DNA of 62,553 nt, taken from positions 1-62,553 of the forward strand of contig NZ_FNOX01000021.1 in assembly GCF_900107155.1 (NCBI RefSeq), given 5' to 3'. Numbering within the stretch: the stretch's first letter is position 1; every line of letters starts with the position of its first letter. The position numbers and the translations under genes were made by a program. Shown in pieces: positions 10,849-20,101 of this stretch. Source of the stretch: Pseudomonas salomonii (GTDB taxonomy: Bacteria; Pseudomonadota; Gammaproteobacteria; Pseudomonadales; Pseudomonadaceae). Under the pieces are notes generated by a model that made no database searches, was not told where the DNA came from, and saw nothing but the letters and a program-made list of their open reading frames with translations.

Positions 10849-10920
10849 GCTAACTATTCCGGGCGAGGACGCCCTGATTCTAACGGGGCAATGCGCCCTT
10901 GTCGTGCTGCGGAGAAGAGC

Positions 10921-11274
10921 TTGGACAGAGTGTTTATCGAAGGCCTGGAAGTCGACACCGTAATCGGGGCCTACGACTGGGAGCGCGGCATCAAGCAATG
11001 CCTGCGCCTGGACCTTAGCTTCGCCTGGGACAATCGCCCGGCCGCCGCCGGTGACGACCTGACCCTGGCGCTGGATTACGCCAGTGTGTCCACGCGTATC
11101 CAGGCCTTTGCCGAGCAATCCCAGTACCAGTTGGTGGAAACCTTTGCCGAGCGGTTGGCCGAAGTGCTGATGAACGAATTCCAGATTCCCTGGCTGCACC
11201 TCAAATTGACCAAGCCCGGCGCCGTACCGGCGGCCAAAGGCGTGGGCGTGGAGATCGAGCGCGGATGTCGCTAA
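10921..11274 (+). CDS. folB: dihydroneopterin aldolase FolB
   Basis: A 117-residue dihydroneopterin aldolase of folate synthesis, converting 7,8-dihydroneopterin to 6-hydroxymethyl-dihydropterin and glycolaldehyde. The start is taken as TTG at 10921 (MDRVFIEGLEVDTVIGAYDW) because GGAG lies 7 nt upstream and the conserved protein begins there; an upstream ATG at 10891 would add ten unconserved residues. It overlaps folK by 10 nt, so the two are translationally coupled. Confidence 0.92.
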   Translation: MDRVFIEGLEVDTVIGAYDWERGIKQCLRLDLSFAWDNRPAAAGDDLTLALDYASVSTRIQAFAEQSQYQLVETFAERLAEVLMNEFQIPWLHLKLTKPGAVPAAKGVGVEIERGCR

Positions 11275-11783
11275 CTCAGGTTTACCTTGGCCTTGGCAGC
11301 AATATCGAGCGAGAGCCGCACCTGCGTGCCGGCCTGGACGCGTTGGCGGGTTTCTTGACCGACGTACGCTGCTCCGCGGTATTTGAAAGCCAGCCTGTGG
11401 GCATCAAGAGCGGGCCATTCTTCAACCTTGTCGTGTCGGCGTATACCGACCTGCCGTTGATGGAGCTCGATCGCCGGTTGAAATTCATCGAGGCCGACAA
11501 CGGTCGTTATGCCCCGGACCGCAAAGGGCTGCCGTTGGATATCGATGTGCTGCTGTACGGTGACCTGGTGGGGAATTTCGACGGTTTGATCCTGCCACGC
11601 GCAGAGATCCTGAAGAATGCTTTTGTGCTGTGGCCGTTGTCGTTGATGGCGCCGGATCGTGTACACCCTGAAGTCGATAAGACAATGGCCGAGTTATGGC
11701 GCGATGCCCAGATCGACCAGGTGCTGGCGCCTGTCGGGTTTGAATGGCAGGGCCAGCAGTTGACCCCGGCGGGTCTGCTGTAG
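11265..11783 (+). CDS. folK: 2-amino-4-hydroxy-6-hydroxymethyldihydropteridine pyrophosphokinase FolK
   Basis: A 172-residue HPPK that pyrophosphorylates the product of FolB before joining to pABA. Family motifs are YLGLGSNIEREPHL at the start, SGPFFNLVV and the nucleotide-binding KGLPLDIDVLLYGD. The start overlaps the end of folB. A REPIN follows it before the convergent cca gene. Confidence 0.95.
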   Translation: MSLTQVYLGLGSNIEREPHLRAGLDALAGFLTDVRCSAVFESQPVGIKSGPFFNLVVSAYTDLPLMELDRRLKFIEADNGRYAPDRKGLPLDIDVLLYGDLVGNFDGLILPRAEILKNAFVLWPLSLMAPDRVHPEVDKTMAELWRDAQIDQVLAPVGFEWQGQQLTPAGLL

Positions 11784-11815
11784 CCGCCGATGCGCCTGGC
11801 TTGACCGGATTCAAC

Positions 11816-11906
11816 TGTGGGAGCGGGCTTGCCCGCGAAAGCGGTGGGTCAGTCAGCATCAATGTTTACTGTGCCGACGTCTTCGCGGGCAAGGCCCCTC
11901 CCACAC
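11816..11906. repeat. REPIN (inverted pair of REP sequences), diverged
   Basis: Two REP units in inverted orientation (TGTGGGAGCGGGCTTGCCCG at 11816 and its diverged complement ending near 11906) with a spacer of about 45 nt. The right arm reads AAGGCCCCTCCCACA, less well matched than in the other copies. It lies between the convergent folK and cca 3' ends. Confidence 0.85.
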
Positions 11907-11963
11907 GTTTTGCGCTTAACTGAATGGCATTGATGTAAGCCCGTCTGCCACACAGAGTAACGA

Positions 11964-13193
11964 CTACAGGTTGTGGTGTTCTTTGTAGGCCTTGAGTACC
12001 TTAAGCCGCTCACGCTTGAGCGCCTCGCCCAGCTCCGGGCCTTTGAAACCTTTCTCCAGCAAGGGCGCCACCGGTACTTCGCGAGCCGCCTTGGCTGCGC
12101 CGCGTAAATAATCCGCCTGTGGATAACTTCTCTGCTCCAGGCCCTTGCGGCCCCGGGCGTCCATTTCACAACTCACCACAAACTCTTCAAAGCGCTGCGG
12201 CCGGCGATACACGTCAAAACTCTGCAGCAACTCCAGCAATGTCGAGGCTTTGAGCTCCAGCGCGCGGTGGCCATGGGTATGATATTGGCCGACCAGCAGC
12301 GCCAGTTCCTGGCAATCCTTCGGCACCTTGAAGCGTTCGTTGACTGCCTTGATCAGCTTCAAACCCGTGTGTTCGTGGGCAATATGCTGCGGCAATTTAT
12401 CCACAGGCGTCAGGCCTTTACCCAAGTCGTGCAGCAGGCAGGCCCAGCGCACGGTCAGCGGCTGGTGATGCAAGGCGGCCTGTTCGAGCACGCTCAAGGT
12501 ATGGATGCCGGTGTCTATTTCCGGGTGATGGGCGGCAGGTTGCGGCACGCCAAATAGCGCATTCACTTCGGGCATCAGGGTTTTCAGCGCGTCGCAGTCG
12601 CGCATTACCTGAATAAACACTTGAGGCTGATCCTCCATCAGCGCCCTGGAAATTTCTTTCCAGATGCGCTCCGGAGTCAAGGCTTGCAGTTCGCCGGACT
12701 CGCTGAGTTGGCGCATCAATTCCAGGGTTTGCGGGGCCACGGTAAAACCCAGGTGGGCATAACGCGCAGCGAAGCGCGCAACACGCAGCACTCGCAAGGG
12801 ATCTTCGGCGAACGCAGGGGAAACGTGGCGAAGAATGCGCGCTTCAAGGTCGCTCTGACCGCCATAAGGATCGGTCAGGTTGCCGTCATCATCCTCGGCC
12901 ATGGCGTTGATGGTCAGGTCGCGGCGAATCAGGTCTTCTTCCAGCGTCACCTCGGGGCTGGCGTGAAACACAAAGCCGCCATAACCTCGACCGCTCTTGC
13001 GTTCGGTGCGGGCCAGGGCGTATTCGTCGCCGTTCCTGGGGTCCAGAAATACCGGAAAGTCAGCGCCGACCGGCTTGTAGCCTTTGGCGAGCATTTCTTC
13101 AGTGGTCGCCCCCACCACAACGCGGTCAATATCGGTGACCTTGAGGCCGAGCAGGCGATCACGCACCGCACCGCCGACTGTGTAGATTTTCAT
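11964..13193 (-). CDS. cca: CCA-adding tRNA nucleotidyltransferase (with HD domain)
   Basis: A 409-residue class II nucleotidyltransferase that adds or repairs the 3' CCA of tRNAs. The catalytic GGAVRD and DIDRVV motifs lie in the first 25 residues, followed by RRDLTINAMAEDDDG and the neck. The C-terminal HD phosphohydrolase domain (HHPEIDTGIHT ... LLHDLGKG) is the gamma-proteobacterial multifunctional form with 2'3'-phosphodiesterase activity. Its GGAGG ribosome binding site (13201-13205) lies inside the terminator hairpin of the upstream spoVR gene. Confidence 0.96.
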   Translation of the reverse strand: MKIYTVGGAVRDRLLGLKVTDIDRVVVGATTEEMLAKGYKPVGADFPVFLDPRNGDEYALARTERKSGRGYGGFVFHASPEVTLEEDLIRRDLTINAMAEDDDGNLTDPYGGQSDLEARILRHVSPAFAEDPLRVLRVARFAARYAHLGFTVAPQTLELMRQLSESGELQALTPERIWKEISRALMEDQPQVFIQVMRDCDALKTLMPEVNALFGVPQPAAHHPEIDTGIHTLSVLEQAALHHQPLTVRWACLLHDLGKGLTPVDKLPQHIAHEHTGLKLIKAVNERFKVPKDCQELALLVGQYHTHGHRALELKASTLLELLQSFDVYRRPQRFEEFVVSCEMDARGRKGLEQRSYPQADYLRGAAKAAREVPVAPLLEKGFKGPELGEALKRERLKVLKAYKEHHNL

Positions 13194-13196
13194 GAA

Positions 13197-13250
13197 AAAG
13201 CCTCCATTAGCGGCACAGGATACCGCCTGTGCCGGGCCAATGGAGGCTTT
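13197..13250 (-). terminator. long terminator hairpin of spoVR that includes the cca ribosome binding site
   Basis: AAAGCCTCCATT (13197-13208) pairs with AATGGAGGCTTT (13239-13250), and an inner GGCACAGG / CCTGTGCC stem continues it. On the minus strand it is followed by TTTTTC, directly before the cca ATG at 13193. The 3' arm contains GGAGG, 7 nt from that ATG, so the same element can end spoVR transcripts and mask cca translation. Confidence 0.8.
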
Positions 13251-13256
13251 GCTGTT

Positions 13257-14822
13257 TCAGAGATGTACGACGGCCAGGTCCAGGCGGCCGTAGTCGTTAT
13301 CGTTGTGGTCGGTGCGTGGTGGCACATGGTGGGTTTTCATCACCTGATCGCCCTGCAGGGTTTCCAGGTGAATGTCGAAGCCCCACAGCCGGTGCAGGTG
13401 TTTGAGCACTTCTTCGGTGGATTCGCCCAAGGGTTTGCGGTCGTGCTGCTGGTGACGCAAGGTCAGCGAGCGGTCGCCGCGTACGTCGATGCTGTAGATC
13501 TGCACGTTGGGCTCACGGTTGCCCAGGTTGTACTGCGCCGCCAGGGTTTCACGGATGGTGCGGTAGCCGGGTTCATCGTGGATGGCAGGCACCACCAGAT
13601 CATCCTTGAGGTCGTCATCGAGAATGCTGAACAGCTTGAGGTCGCGAATCACCTGGGGTGACAGGTACTGCAGGATAAAACTTTCATCCTTGAAGCTGCT
13701 CATGGCGAACTTGATGGTCGACAACCAATCACTCCCGGCGATTTCCGGGAACCAGCGGCGGTCTTCTTCGGTGGGGTGTTCACACATGCGCCGGATGTCC
13801 CGATACATGGCAAAGCCCAGCGCGTACGGGTTGATGCCGCTGTAATACGGGCTGTCGAAACCTGGCTGGAACACCACGCTGGTATGGGAGGTAAGGAACT
13901 CCATCATGAAGCCGTCGGTGACCAGGCCTTCGTCGTACAGGTCGTTCATCAAGGTGTAGTGCCAGAACGTCGCCCAACCTTCGTTCATCACCTGGGTCTG
14001 GCGCTGTGGATAAAAGTACTGGGCGATCTTGCGCACAATCCGCACGATCTCCCGTTGCCATGGCTCCAGCAGCGGTGCGTGTTTTTCCAGAAAATACAGG
14101 ATGTTTTCCTGAGGTTCGGCGGGGAAGCGTGCATTGTCCTTGTCGCTGTTTTTACCGGCCTTTTTAGGAATCGTGCGCCACAGGTCGTTGATCTGCTTTT
14201 GCAGGTGCTCCTCACGCTCCTTCTGGCGCAGCCGTTCTTCCTCGGCAGAAATCGGATACGGGCGTTTGTAGCGGTCGACGCCGTAGTTCATCAGCGCGTG
14301 GCAGGAGTCGAGCAAGTCCTCTACCGCGTCGATCCCATGGCGCTCCTCGCATTGCATGATGTACTGCTTGGCGAACACCAGGTAATCGATGATCGAACTG
14401 GCATCGGTCCAGGTGCGGAACAGGTAGTTGCCCTTGAAAAAACTGTTATGCCCGTAGCACGCGTGGGCCACCACCAGCGCCTGCATGCAGATGGTGTTTT
14501 CTTCCATCAGGTAAGCGATGCACGGGTCGGAGTTGATCACGATCTCGTAGGCCAGGCCCATCTGGCCACGGGTGTAGGACTTCTCGGTACTGAGGAAGTG
14601 TTTGCCGTAGGACCAGTGGTGGTAGCCCAAGGGCATGCCGACCGAGGCGTAGGCATCCATCATCTGTTCGGCGGTGATCACTTCGATCTGGTTGGGGTAG
14701 GTGTCCAGGGCATAACCCGCCGCGATGCGGCTGATTTCCCGGTCATAGGCCTGGATCAGTTCAAAGGTCCACTCGGAGCCGGTGGAAATGGGTTGGCGCT
14801 TATGCTCTTTTTTGGCGGTCAT
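13257..14822 (-). CDS. SpoVR family protein (YcgB-like)
   Basis: A 521-residue SpoVR/YcgB protein of unknown biochemical activity. It opens with a family-type segment (SEWTFELIQAYDREISRIAA) and contains HACYGHNSFFKGNYLF and EGWATFWHYTLMNDLYDEG, motifs that resemble metal-binding sites. Its ATG overlaps the yeaH stop (ATGA), so it is co-translated with the DUF444 protein. In enterobacteria ycgB and yeaGH are RpoS-dependent starvation genes; here all three are adjacent, which points to one stress module (PA0586-PA0588 in PAO1). Confidence 0.93.
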   Translation of the reverse strand: MTAKKEHKRQPISTGSEWTFELIQAYDREISRIAAGYALDTYPNQIEVITAEQMMDAYASVGMPLGYHHWSYGKHFLSTEKSYTRGQMGLAYEIVINSDPCIAYLMEENTICMQALVVAHACYGHNSFFKGNYLFRTWTDASSIIDYLVFAKQYIMQCEERHGIDAVEDLLDSCHALMNYGVDRYKRPYPISAEEERLRQKEREEHLQKQINDLWRTIPKKAGKNSDKDNARFPAEPQENILYFLEKHAPLLEPWQREIVRIVRKIAQYFYPQRQTQVMNEGWATFWHYTLMNDLYDEGLVTDGFMMEFLTSHTSVVFQPGFDSPYYSGINPYALGFAMYRDIRRMCEHPTEEDRRWFPEIAGSDWLSTIKFAMSSFKDESFILQYLSPQVIRDLKLFSILDDDLKDDLVVPAIHDEPGYRTIRETLAAQYNLGNREPNVQIYSIDVRGDRSLTLRHQQHDRKPLGESTEEVLKHLHRLWGFDIHLETLQGDQVMKTHHVPPRTDHNDNDYGRLDLAVVHL

Positions 14823-16090
14823 GTCACTAACCTGCGCTGGAAGAGTTCACGGAAGACCGGGTAAATATCGCCGGCCGAGACCAGTTGCTGCTGGGCGAAC
14901 GTATCGGCGAAGGCTTCGCCGATGCGCTCGTATTCGAACCACAGTGCCTGGTGCTCACGAGGGGTGATTTCGACGTAGGTGTAGTACTGCACAAACGGCA
15001 TGATCTGGTTGATCAGGATGTCGCGGCAGATCGGCGAGTCATCGTTCCAGTTATCGCCGTCGGAGGCTTGCGCGGCGTAGATGTTCCACTCATTGGCGGG
15101 GTAGCGCTCGGCCATGATTTCCTGCATCAGCTTCAAGGCGCTGGACACAATGGTGCCGCCGGTTTCCCGCGAATAGAAAAACTCTTCTTCGTCCACTTCC
15201 CGGGCGCTGGTGTGATGGCGGATGAACACCACGTCGATCTTGTCGTAGTTCCGCTTAAGGAACAGGTACAGCAGAATAAAGAAGCGCTTGGCAATGTCCT
15301 TGGTGGCCTGGGTCATGGAGCCGGACACGTCCATCAGGCAGAACATCACCGCCTTGGAGCTGGGGTTGGGTTGCTTGACCAGCAAGTTGTATTTCAGATC
15401 GAAGGTGTCGAGGAACGGCACGCGGTGAATGCGCGCGCTGAGTTTCTCGATTTCCGCCTCGATTTGCTGGATATCGCCGAAGTTATCCGGCTCTTCACGC
15501 TTTAAACGCACCAGTTCTTCCTTGGCTTCCTTCAGTTTGGCGCGGCTGCTACCGGACAATGCGATACGCCGTGCATGGGCCGAGCGCAGCGTGCGAATGA
15601 TGTTGATGCGGGACGGGTTGCCCTCGTTGCTGATCCCCGCGCGCACGGTCTTGAAGGTGTCGGTACCGGTCAGGTTGCGTTTGACCAGGTTCGGCAGTTC
15701 CAGGTCTTCAAACATGAACTCCAGGAACTCTTCCTGGGTGATCTGGAACACGAACTCGTCCATGCCTTCGCCGGAATTACCCGCTTTGCCTGGGCCTTTA
15801 CCGCCGCCGCCACCTTGGGGACGCTGGATGTGCTCGCCGGTGGTGAACTCCTTGTTGCCGGGGTGCACAACGGTCTGTTTGCCGCCCCGACCGTGATGCA
15901 GCACCGGTTCGTCGATGTCGCGTCCGGGAATGCTGATTTGCTCGCCATGCTCCATGTCGGTAATGGAGCGGCGGCTGACGGCCTCTTCGACGGCCTTTTT
16001 GATGTGGTCACGGTAACGCCGCAGGAAACGCTGACGGTTTACCGTGCTCTTGTTCTTGCCATTGAGGCGTCGGTCGATCACATAGCTCAT
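14819..16090 (-). CDS. YeaH/YhbH family protein (DUF444, VWA-like)
   Basis: A 423-residue DUF444 protein. The start at 16090 (MSYVIDRRLNGKNKSTVNRQ) is preferred to the longer frame because it matches the family start and has GGGGA-type purines just upstream. The middle is basic and glycine rich (about 70-95), and the C-terminal half has a von Willebrand A-like fold with a MIDAS-type DVSGSM motif. It is thought to act with the PrkA kinase (YeaG-YeaH pairing in E. coli). The gene is between prkA and spoVR. Confidence 0.93.
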   Translation of the reverse strand: MSYVIDRRLNGKNKSTVNRQRFLRRYRDHIKKAVEEAVSRRSITDMEHGEQISIPGRDIDEPVLHHGRGGKQTVVHPGNKEFTTGEHIQRPQGGGGGKGPGKAGNSGEGMDEFVFQITQEEFLEFMFEDLELPNLVKRNLTGTDTFKTVRAGISNEGNPSRINIIRTLRSAHARRIALSGSSRAKLKEAKEELVRLKREEPDNFGDIQQIEAEIEKLSARIHRVPFLDTFDLKYNLLVKQPNPSSKAVMFCLMDVSGSMTQATKDIAKRFFILLYLFLKRNYDKIDVVFIRHHTSAREVDEEEFFYSRETGGTIVSSALKLMQEIMAERYPANEWNIYAAQASDGDNWNDDSPICRDILINQIMPFVQYYTYVEITPREHQALWFEYERIGEAFADTFAQQQLVSAGDIYPVFRELFQRRLVT

Positions 16091-16119
16091 GGGGAGCCCT
16101 CCGGGCAGCTTCACGTTAC

Positions 16120-16146
16120 AAGCTTCAAGCCGCGAGCTGGAAGCTT
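16120..16146. repeat. inverted repeat between prkA and yeaH
   Basis: AAGCTTCAAGC and GCTGGAAGCTT form an imperfect stem around a 5-nt loop in the 113-bp gap. Sequences rich in CAAGCTTCAAGC are common intergenic repeats in Pseudomonas. It may lower expression of yeaH-spoVR relative to prkA; this is inference. Confidence 0.4.
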
Positions 16147-16203
16147 AGAGACAAGCGGTCGGCCGCCAGGCCATAAGCCTGGCAGCACGCGCCTGTCGCT
16201 GCC

Positions 16204-18126
16204 TTACTGCGATTTGCGCACCCGCAGATACCACTCGGAGAGCAGCCGTACCTGTTTGTCGGTGTAGCCGCGTTCGACCATGCGTGTAACAAAGTCGTTG
16301 TGTTTTTGCTGGTCCTCCTTGCTGGCCTTGGCGTTGAAGCTGATAACCGGCAGCAGGTCCTCGGTGTTGGAGAACATTTTCTTCTCGATGACCACCCGCA
16401 GTTTCTCGTAGCTGAGCCAGGTAGGGTTCTTGCCGTTGTTGTTGGCGCGGGCGCGCAGCACGAAGTTGACGATTTCGTTGCGGAAATCCTTCGGATTGCT
16501 GATGCCGGCCGGTTTTTCGATCTTCTCCAGTTCCTCGTTGAGGGCCACGCGGTTGAGGATCTCGCCGGTTTCCGGGTCGCGGTACTCCTGGTCCTGAATC
16601 CAGAAGTCGGCGTACAGCACGTAGCGGTCGAAAATGTTCTGGCCGTACTCGCTGTAGGACTCCAGGTACGCAGTCTGGATTTCCTTGCCGATGAACTCGA
16701 TGTAGCGCGGCGCCAGGTATTCCTTGAGGAAGCGCAGGTAGCGTTCGCGGGTTTCGGCCTGGAATTGCTCCTGTTCGATCTGCTGTTCCAGCACATAGAG
16801 CAGGTGCACCGGGTTGGCGGCGATCTCGTGTGGGTCGAAGTTGAAGACTTTGGACAGGATCTTGAATGCAAAGCGTGTCGACAGACCGTTCATGCCCTCG
16901 TCCACGCCCGCCGTATCGCGGTACTCCTGGATCGACTTGGCTTTCGGATCGGTGTCCTTGAGGTTTTCGCCGTCATACACGCGCATTTTGGAGTAGATGT
17001 TGGAGTTTTCCGGCTCCTTGAGGCGCGAGAGCACGGTGAACTGGGCGAGCATCTTCAGGGTGTCCGGCGCGCAATGCGCCTTGGCGAGGGAACTGTTGAA
17101 GAGCAGCTTGTCGTAGATCTTGATCTCATCGCTGACCCGCAGGCAGTAAGGCACCTTGACGATGTAGATCCGGTCGATGAAGGCTTCGTTGTTCTTGTTG
17201 TTGCGGAAGGTGTGCCATTCCGATTCGTTGGAGTGGGCCAGCAGGATCCCGGTAAACGGAATCGCGCCCAAGCCTTCGGTACTGTTGTAGTTACCCTCTT
17301 GGGTGGCGGTGAGCAGTGGGTGCAGCACCTTGATCGGCGCCTTGAACATCTCCACAAATTCCATCAGGCCCTGGTTGGCCCGGCACAGTGCGCCCGAGTA
17401 GCTGTAGGCGTCGGCGTCGTTCTGTGGGAATTCTTCCAGTTTGCGGATATCGACCTTGCCTACCAGCGCCGAGATGTCCTGGTTGTTCTCGTCGCCGGGC
17501 TCGGTCTTGGCCACGCCGATCTGGTTGAGGATCGACGGGTAGAGTTTCACCACGCGGAACTGGCTGATGTCGCCGCCAAACTCCGACAGGCGCTTGGTGG
17601 CCCATGGCGACATGATGGTGTTGAGGTAGCGGCGTGGGATGCCGAAGTCTTCTTCGAGGATCGCGCCATCTTCCGTGGCGTTGAACAGCCCCAGAGGCGA
17701 CTCGAACACCGGCGAGCCCTTGATCGCGTAGAAGGGCACCTTCTCGATCAGTTGTTTGAGCTTTTCCGCCAGGGACGACTTGCCGCCGCCGACCGGGCCG
17801 AGCAGGTAGAGGATCTGTTTCTTCTCTTCCAGGCCTTGGGCGGCATGCCGGAAGTAGGAGACGATCTGGTCGATGCATTCTTCCATGCCGTGGAAGTCTT
17901 CAAAGGCCGGGTAGCGGCGGATCACCTTGTTGGAGAATATTCGCGACAGGCGCGAATTGTTCGAGGTGTCTACCAGCTCCGGCTCACCAATCGCCAACAG
18001 CAGGCGTTCGGCGGCAGATGCGTAGGTGCTGCGGTCCTTTTTGCACAGCTCGAGATACTCCTGCAGGGTAAGTTCTTCCTGCTGGGTGGACTCAAAGCGT
18101 TGTTGGAAGTGGCTAAAGATACTCAT
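16204..18126 (-). CDS. prkA: PrkA family serine protein kinase (YeaG-like)
   Basis: A 640-residue PrkA/YeaG protein. The start at 18126 (MSIFSHFQQRFESTQQEELT) has GAGGTGA 6 nt upstream and matches the family; the longer frame adds an unconserved 26 residues. An AAA-like ATPase domain has the Walker A LLGPVGGGKSSLAEK (about 107-121), followed by the C-terminal PrkA kinase-like domain. In E. coli YeaG supports survival of sustained nitrogen starvation. First gene of the prkA-yeaH-spoVR unit. Confidence 0.95.
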   Translation of the reverse strand: MSIFSHFQQRFESTQQEELTLQEYLELCKKDRSTYASAAERLLLAIGEPELVDTSNNSRLSRIFSNKVIRRYPAFEDFHGMEECIDQIVSYFRHAAQGLEEKKQILYLLGPVGGGKSSLAEKLKQLIEKVPFYAIKGSPVFESPLGLFNATEDGAILEEDFGIPRRYLNTIMSPWATKRLSEFGGDISQFRVVKLYPSILNQIGVAKTEPGDENNQDISALVGKVDIRKLEEFPQNDADAYSYSGALCRANQGLMEFVEMFKAPIKVLHPLLTATQEGNYNSTEGLGAIPFTGILLAHSNESEWHTFRNNKNNEAFIDRIYIVKVPYCLRVSDEIKIYDKLLFNSSLAKAHCAPDTLKMLAQFTVLSRLKEPENSNIYSKMRVYDGENLKDTDPKAKSIQEYRDTAGVDEGMNGLSTRFAFKILSKVFNFDPHEIAANPVHLLYVLEQQIEQEQFQAETRERYLRFLKEYLAPRYIEFIGKEIQTAYLESYSEYGQNIFDRYVLYADFWIQDQEYRDPETGEILNRVALNEELEKIEKPAGISNPKDFRNEIVNFVLRARANNNGKNPTWLSYEKLRVVIEKKMFSNTEDLLPVISFNAKASKEDQQKHNDFVTRMVERGYTDKQVRLLSEWYLRVRKSQ

Positions 18127-18411
18127 GACGTCGTCACCTCGCTCGATACGTGGAGCCGACGCCGGATCAATCAGTCGATGCTGGCAGCCCTTGGCAATCG
18201 CCACTGGCTGTTTTCCCCCCAGAACACCCTGAAACGCTACCGATGACCCGCACGCCGGTGTACCGGCTCTCCCCTGATTCGGATGGCCTGCGCTTAAGGA
18301 TAGTTCGGAATCCGGGAGGTCAAGGCGCGATGCGCAATTAGTTTAGCTGCGCCGTTCGTCAGAAACGGCGCAAGCCCAAGCGTCACGCGGGGTAGCGGGG
18401 TGTGAAAAAAA

Positions 18412-18741
18412 TTATTGCGAATCGCCAGAGGCAATTTCTGCAGGATAGGTCGTGCGCCACAGCTCAAAGCCGCCGTCCAGGCTATAGACGTCGGAGAAGC
18501 CCTGGCTGATCAGATAGGCCGCTGCACTCTGGCTGGAATTGCCGTGGTAGCAGGCCACGATCACTGGCGCGTCGAGGTCGGCCGCGCGGATGAAGTCTTG
18601 GATGTTGTGGTTATCCAGGTGCTGCGCGCCACTGATGTGGCCTGCTGCATAGGTCGGCTGGTCGCGAATGTCGACCACCACGGCGCCTTGCTCGCGCAAG
18701 GCCTGGGCTTGTTCGGGAGGGATACGTTTGAATTCGCTCAT
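18412..18741 (-). CDS. glpE: thiosulfate sulfurtransferase GlpE
   Basis: A 109-residue single-domain rhodanese that moves sulfane sulfur from thiosulfate to cyanide or thiols. The active-site loop CYHGNSSQ carries the catalytic Cys (about residue 64). It starts 9 nt after the apaH stop, so it is the last gene of the lptD-surA-pdxA-rsmA-apaG-apaH-glpE run. A GC-rich hairpin (18350-18372) lies downstream but lacks a T tract. Confidence 0.94.
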   Translation of the reverse strand: MSEFKRIPPEQAQALREQGAVVVDIRDQPTYAAGHISGAQHLDNHNIQDFIRAADLDAPVIVACYHGNSSQSAAAYLISQGFSDVYSLDGGFELWRTTYPAEIASGDSQ

Positions 18742-18750
18742 GGCGGGCTC

Positions 18751-19599
18751 CTAGGGCTTGGCGCCCGGCAGTGTGACAGAAGGGGGAGGTTCGCACTGGC
18801 AGCTCAGGCGCTCGCCGGTGTCGATGTTCATCAGGGTCATGGCGCCACCCCACACGCAACCGGTGTCGAGGGCGAACACGCCGGGTTCTTCGCATTCGCC
18901 TTCCAGGGCCGCCCAGTGACCGAAGATGATCTTCGTGTCACGGGTCTTGCGTTCCTTGTGGGCAAACCATGGCTTATAACCGGGCAGCGCAGTGTCGGCG
19001 CCTTCCTTGCTCTTGAGGTCCAGCTTGCCTTCGGCGGTGCAGAAGCGCATGCGTGTGAAGTAGTTGGTGATCACGCGCAGGCGGGCCACGCCGGTGAGGT
19101 CATTGTCCCACTTGACCGGCTCGTTGCCGTACATGCCGTCGAGGTAGGCGGTGTACAGGTTGTCATCGGCCAGGGCAATTTCGACTTCGGCGGCACACTT
19201 GAGGGCTTTCTTCAGTGTCCATTGGGGCGGGATGCCAGCATGCACCAAGGCCATGTTGCGGCCTTCGTCGTAATGCATGAGCTTTTGGCGGCGCAGCCAG
19301 TCCAGCAATTCAGTTCTGTCCGGCGCTTCCAAGATCTCGCGCAGGGTGTCGCCTTTTTTCAAGCGTTCGATGTTATTGCCGGCCGCCAGCAGGTGCAGGT
19401 CATGGTTGCCCAGCACGCACACCAATGAATCGCGCATCTTATAAAGAAAGCGCAGGGTCTCGAGGGACTCGGGGCCGCGATTGACCAGATCGCCGACCAG
19501 CCACAAGCGGTCGCTCGTCGGGTTGAAGGCTACGCGCTCCAGCAGGCATTTGAGGGGTTCCAGGCAGCCTTGCAGGTCACCGACCGCGTACGTCGTCAT
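18751..19599 (-). CDS. apaH: symmetrical bis(5'-nucleosyl)-tetraphosphatase ApaH
   Basis: A 282-residue calcineurin-like phosphoesterase that splits Ap4A into two ADP and also removes Np4 caps from RNA. The metal-binding motifs GDLQG, GDLVNRG and GNHD are present, with HAGIPPQW and FGHWAALEG later. The start at 19599 (MTTYAVGDLQGC) overlaps the apaG stop in TGATG. Typical length for the family. Confidence 0.96.
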   Translation of the reverse strand: MTTYAVGDLQGCLEPLKCLLERVAFNPTSDRLWLVGDLVNRGPESLETLRFLYKMRDSLVCVLGNHDLHLLAAGNNIERLKKGDTLREILEAPDRTELLDWLRRQKLMHYDEGRNMALVHAGIPPQWTLKKALKCAAEVEIALADDNLYTAYLDGMYGNEPVKWDNDLTGVARLRVITNYFTRMRFCTAEGKLDLKSKEGADTALPGYKPWFAHKERKTRDTKIIFGHWAALEGECEEPGVFALDTGCVWGGAMTLMNIDTGERLSCQCEPPPSVTLPGAKP

Positions 19600-19979
19600 C
19601 AGTGCAGGGCTCCGGGCACTGCGAGGCGAAACGGCGCGATGATGGCGTCGAACAGTTTTCCGTCGGTGGCTTTCATCTGATATGAGCCCTGCATGGTGCC
19701 GACCTTGGAGGTCATCACTGTGCCGCTGCTGTAGGTATGGCTGGCGCCGATGTCGATCAACGGCTGCTGACCAACCACGCCGGCACCACGCACTTCCTCG
19801 ACCTGGCCGTCGCCATCGGTAATTACCCAGTGGCGCGACAGCAGTTTGGCCGGCACCTGCCCGTTGTTCTTCACCGTGATGGTGTAGGCAAAGGCATAAC
19901 GGTTGTCTTCGGGGTGTGATTGGTCCGCCAGGAAGCGGGTGACGACGCTGACGTCGATCTGGTAGCGAGGATCGGACAT
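19599..19979 (-). CDS. apaG: Co2+/Mg2+ efflux-associated protein ApaG
   Basis: A 126-residue ApaG/DUF525 protein with an immunoglobulin-like beta fold (RYAFAYTITVKNNG, RHWVITDGDG and GTMQGSYQM are family motifs). Its molecular role is unclear; it is linked to cobalt and magnesium resistance in Salmonella and is always found next to apaH. Separated here from rsmA by a REPIN. Confidence 0.95.
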   Translation of the reverse strand: MSDPRYQIDVSVVTRFLADQSHPEDNRYAFAYTITVKNNGQVPAKLLSRHWVITDGDGQVEEVRGAGVVGQQPLIDIGASHTYSSGTVMTSKVGTMQGSYQMKATDGKLFDAIIAPFRLAVPGALH

Positions 19980-20101
19980 GCAAGAGGCCTTAAGAGCAAA
20001 AGCGGAGGACAGCAGATGCGGATCAGTCTAGGCCATGAGCGGGGCACTAGGCCAGACATGTGTCGGGCAGCCGGCAAGCGTTATCGGTATAACGCCGCGC
20101 A

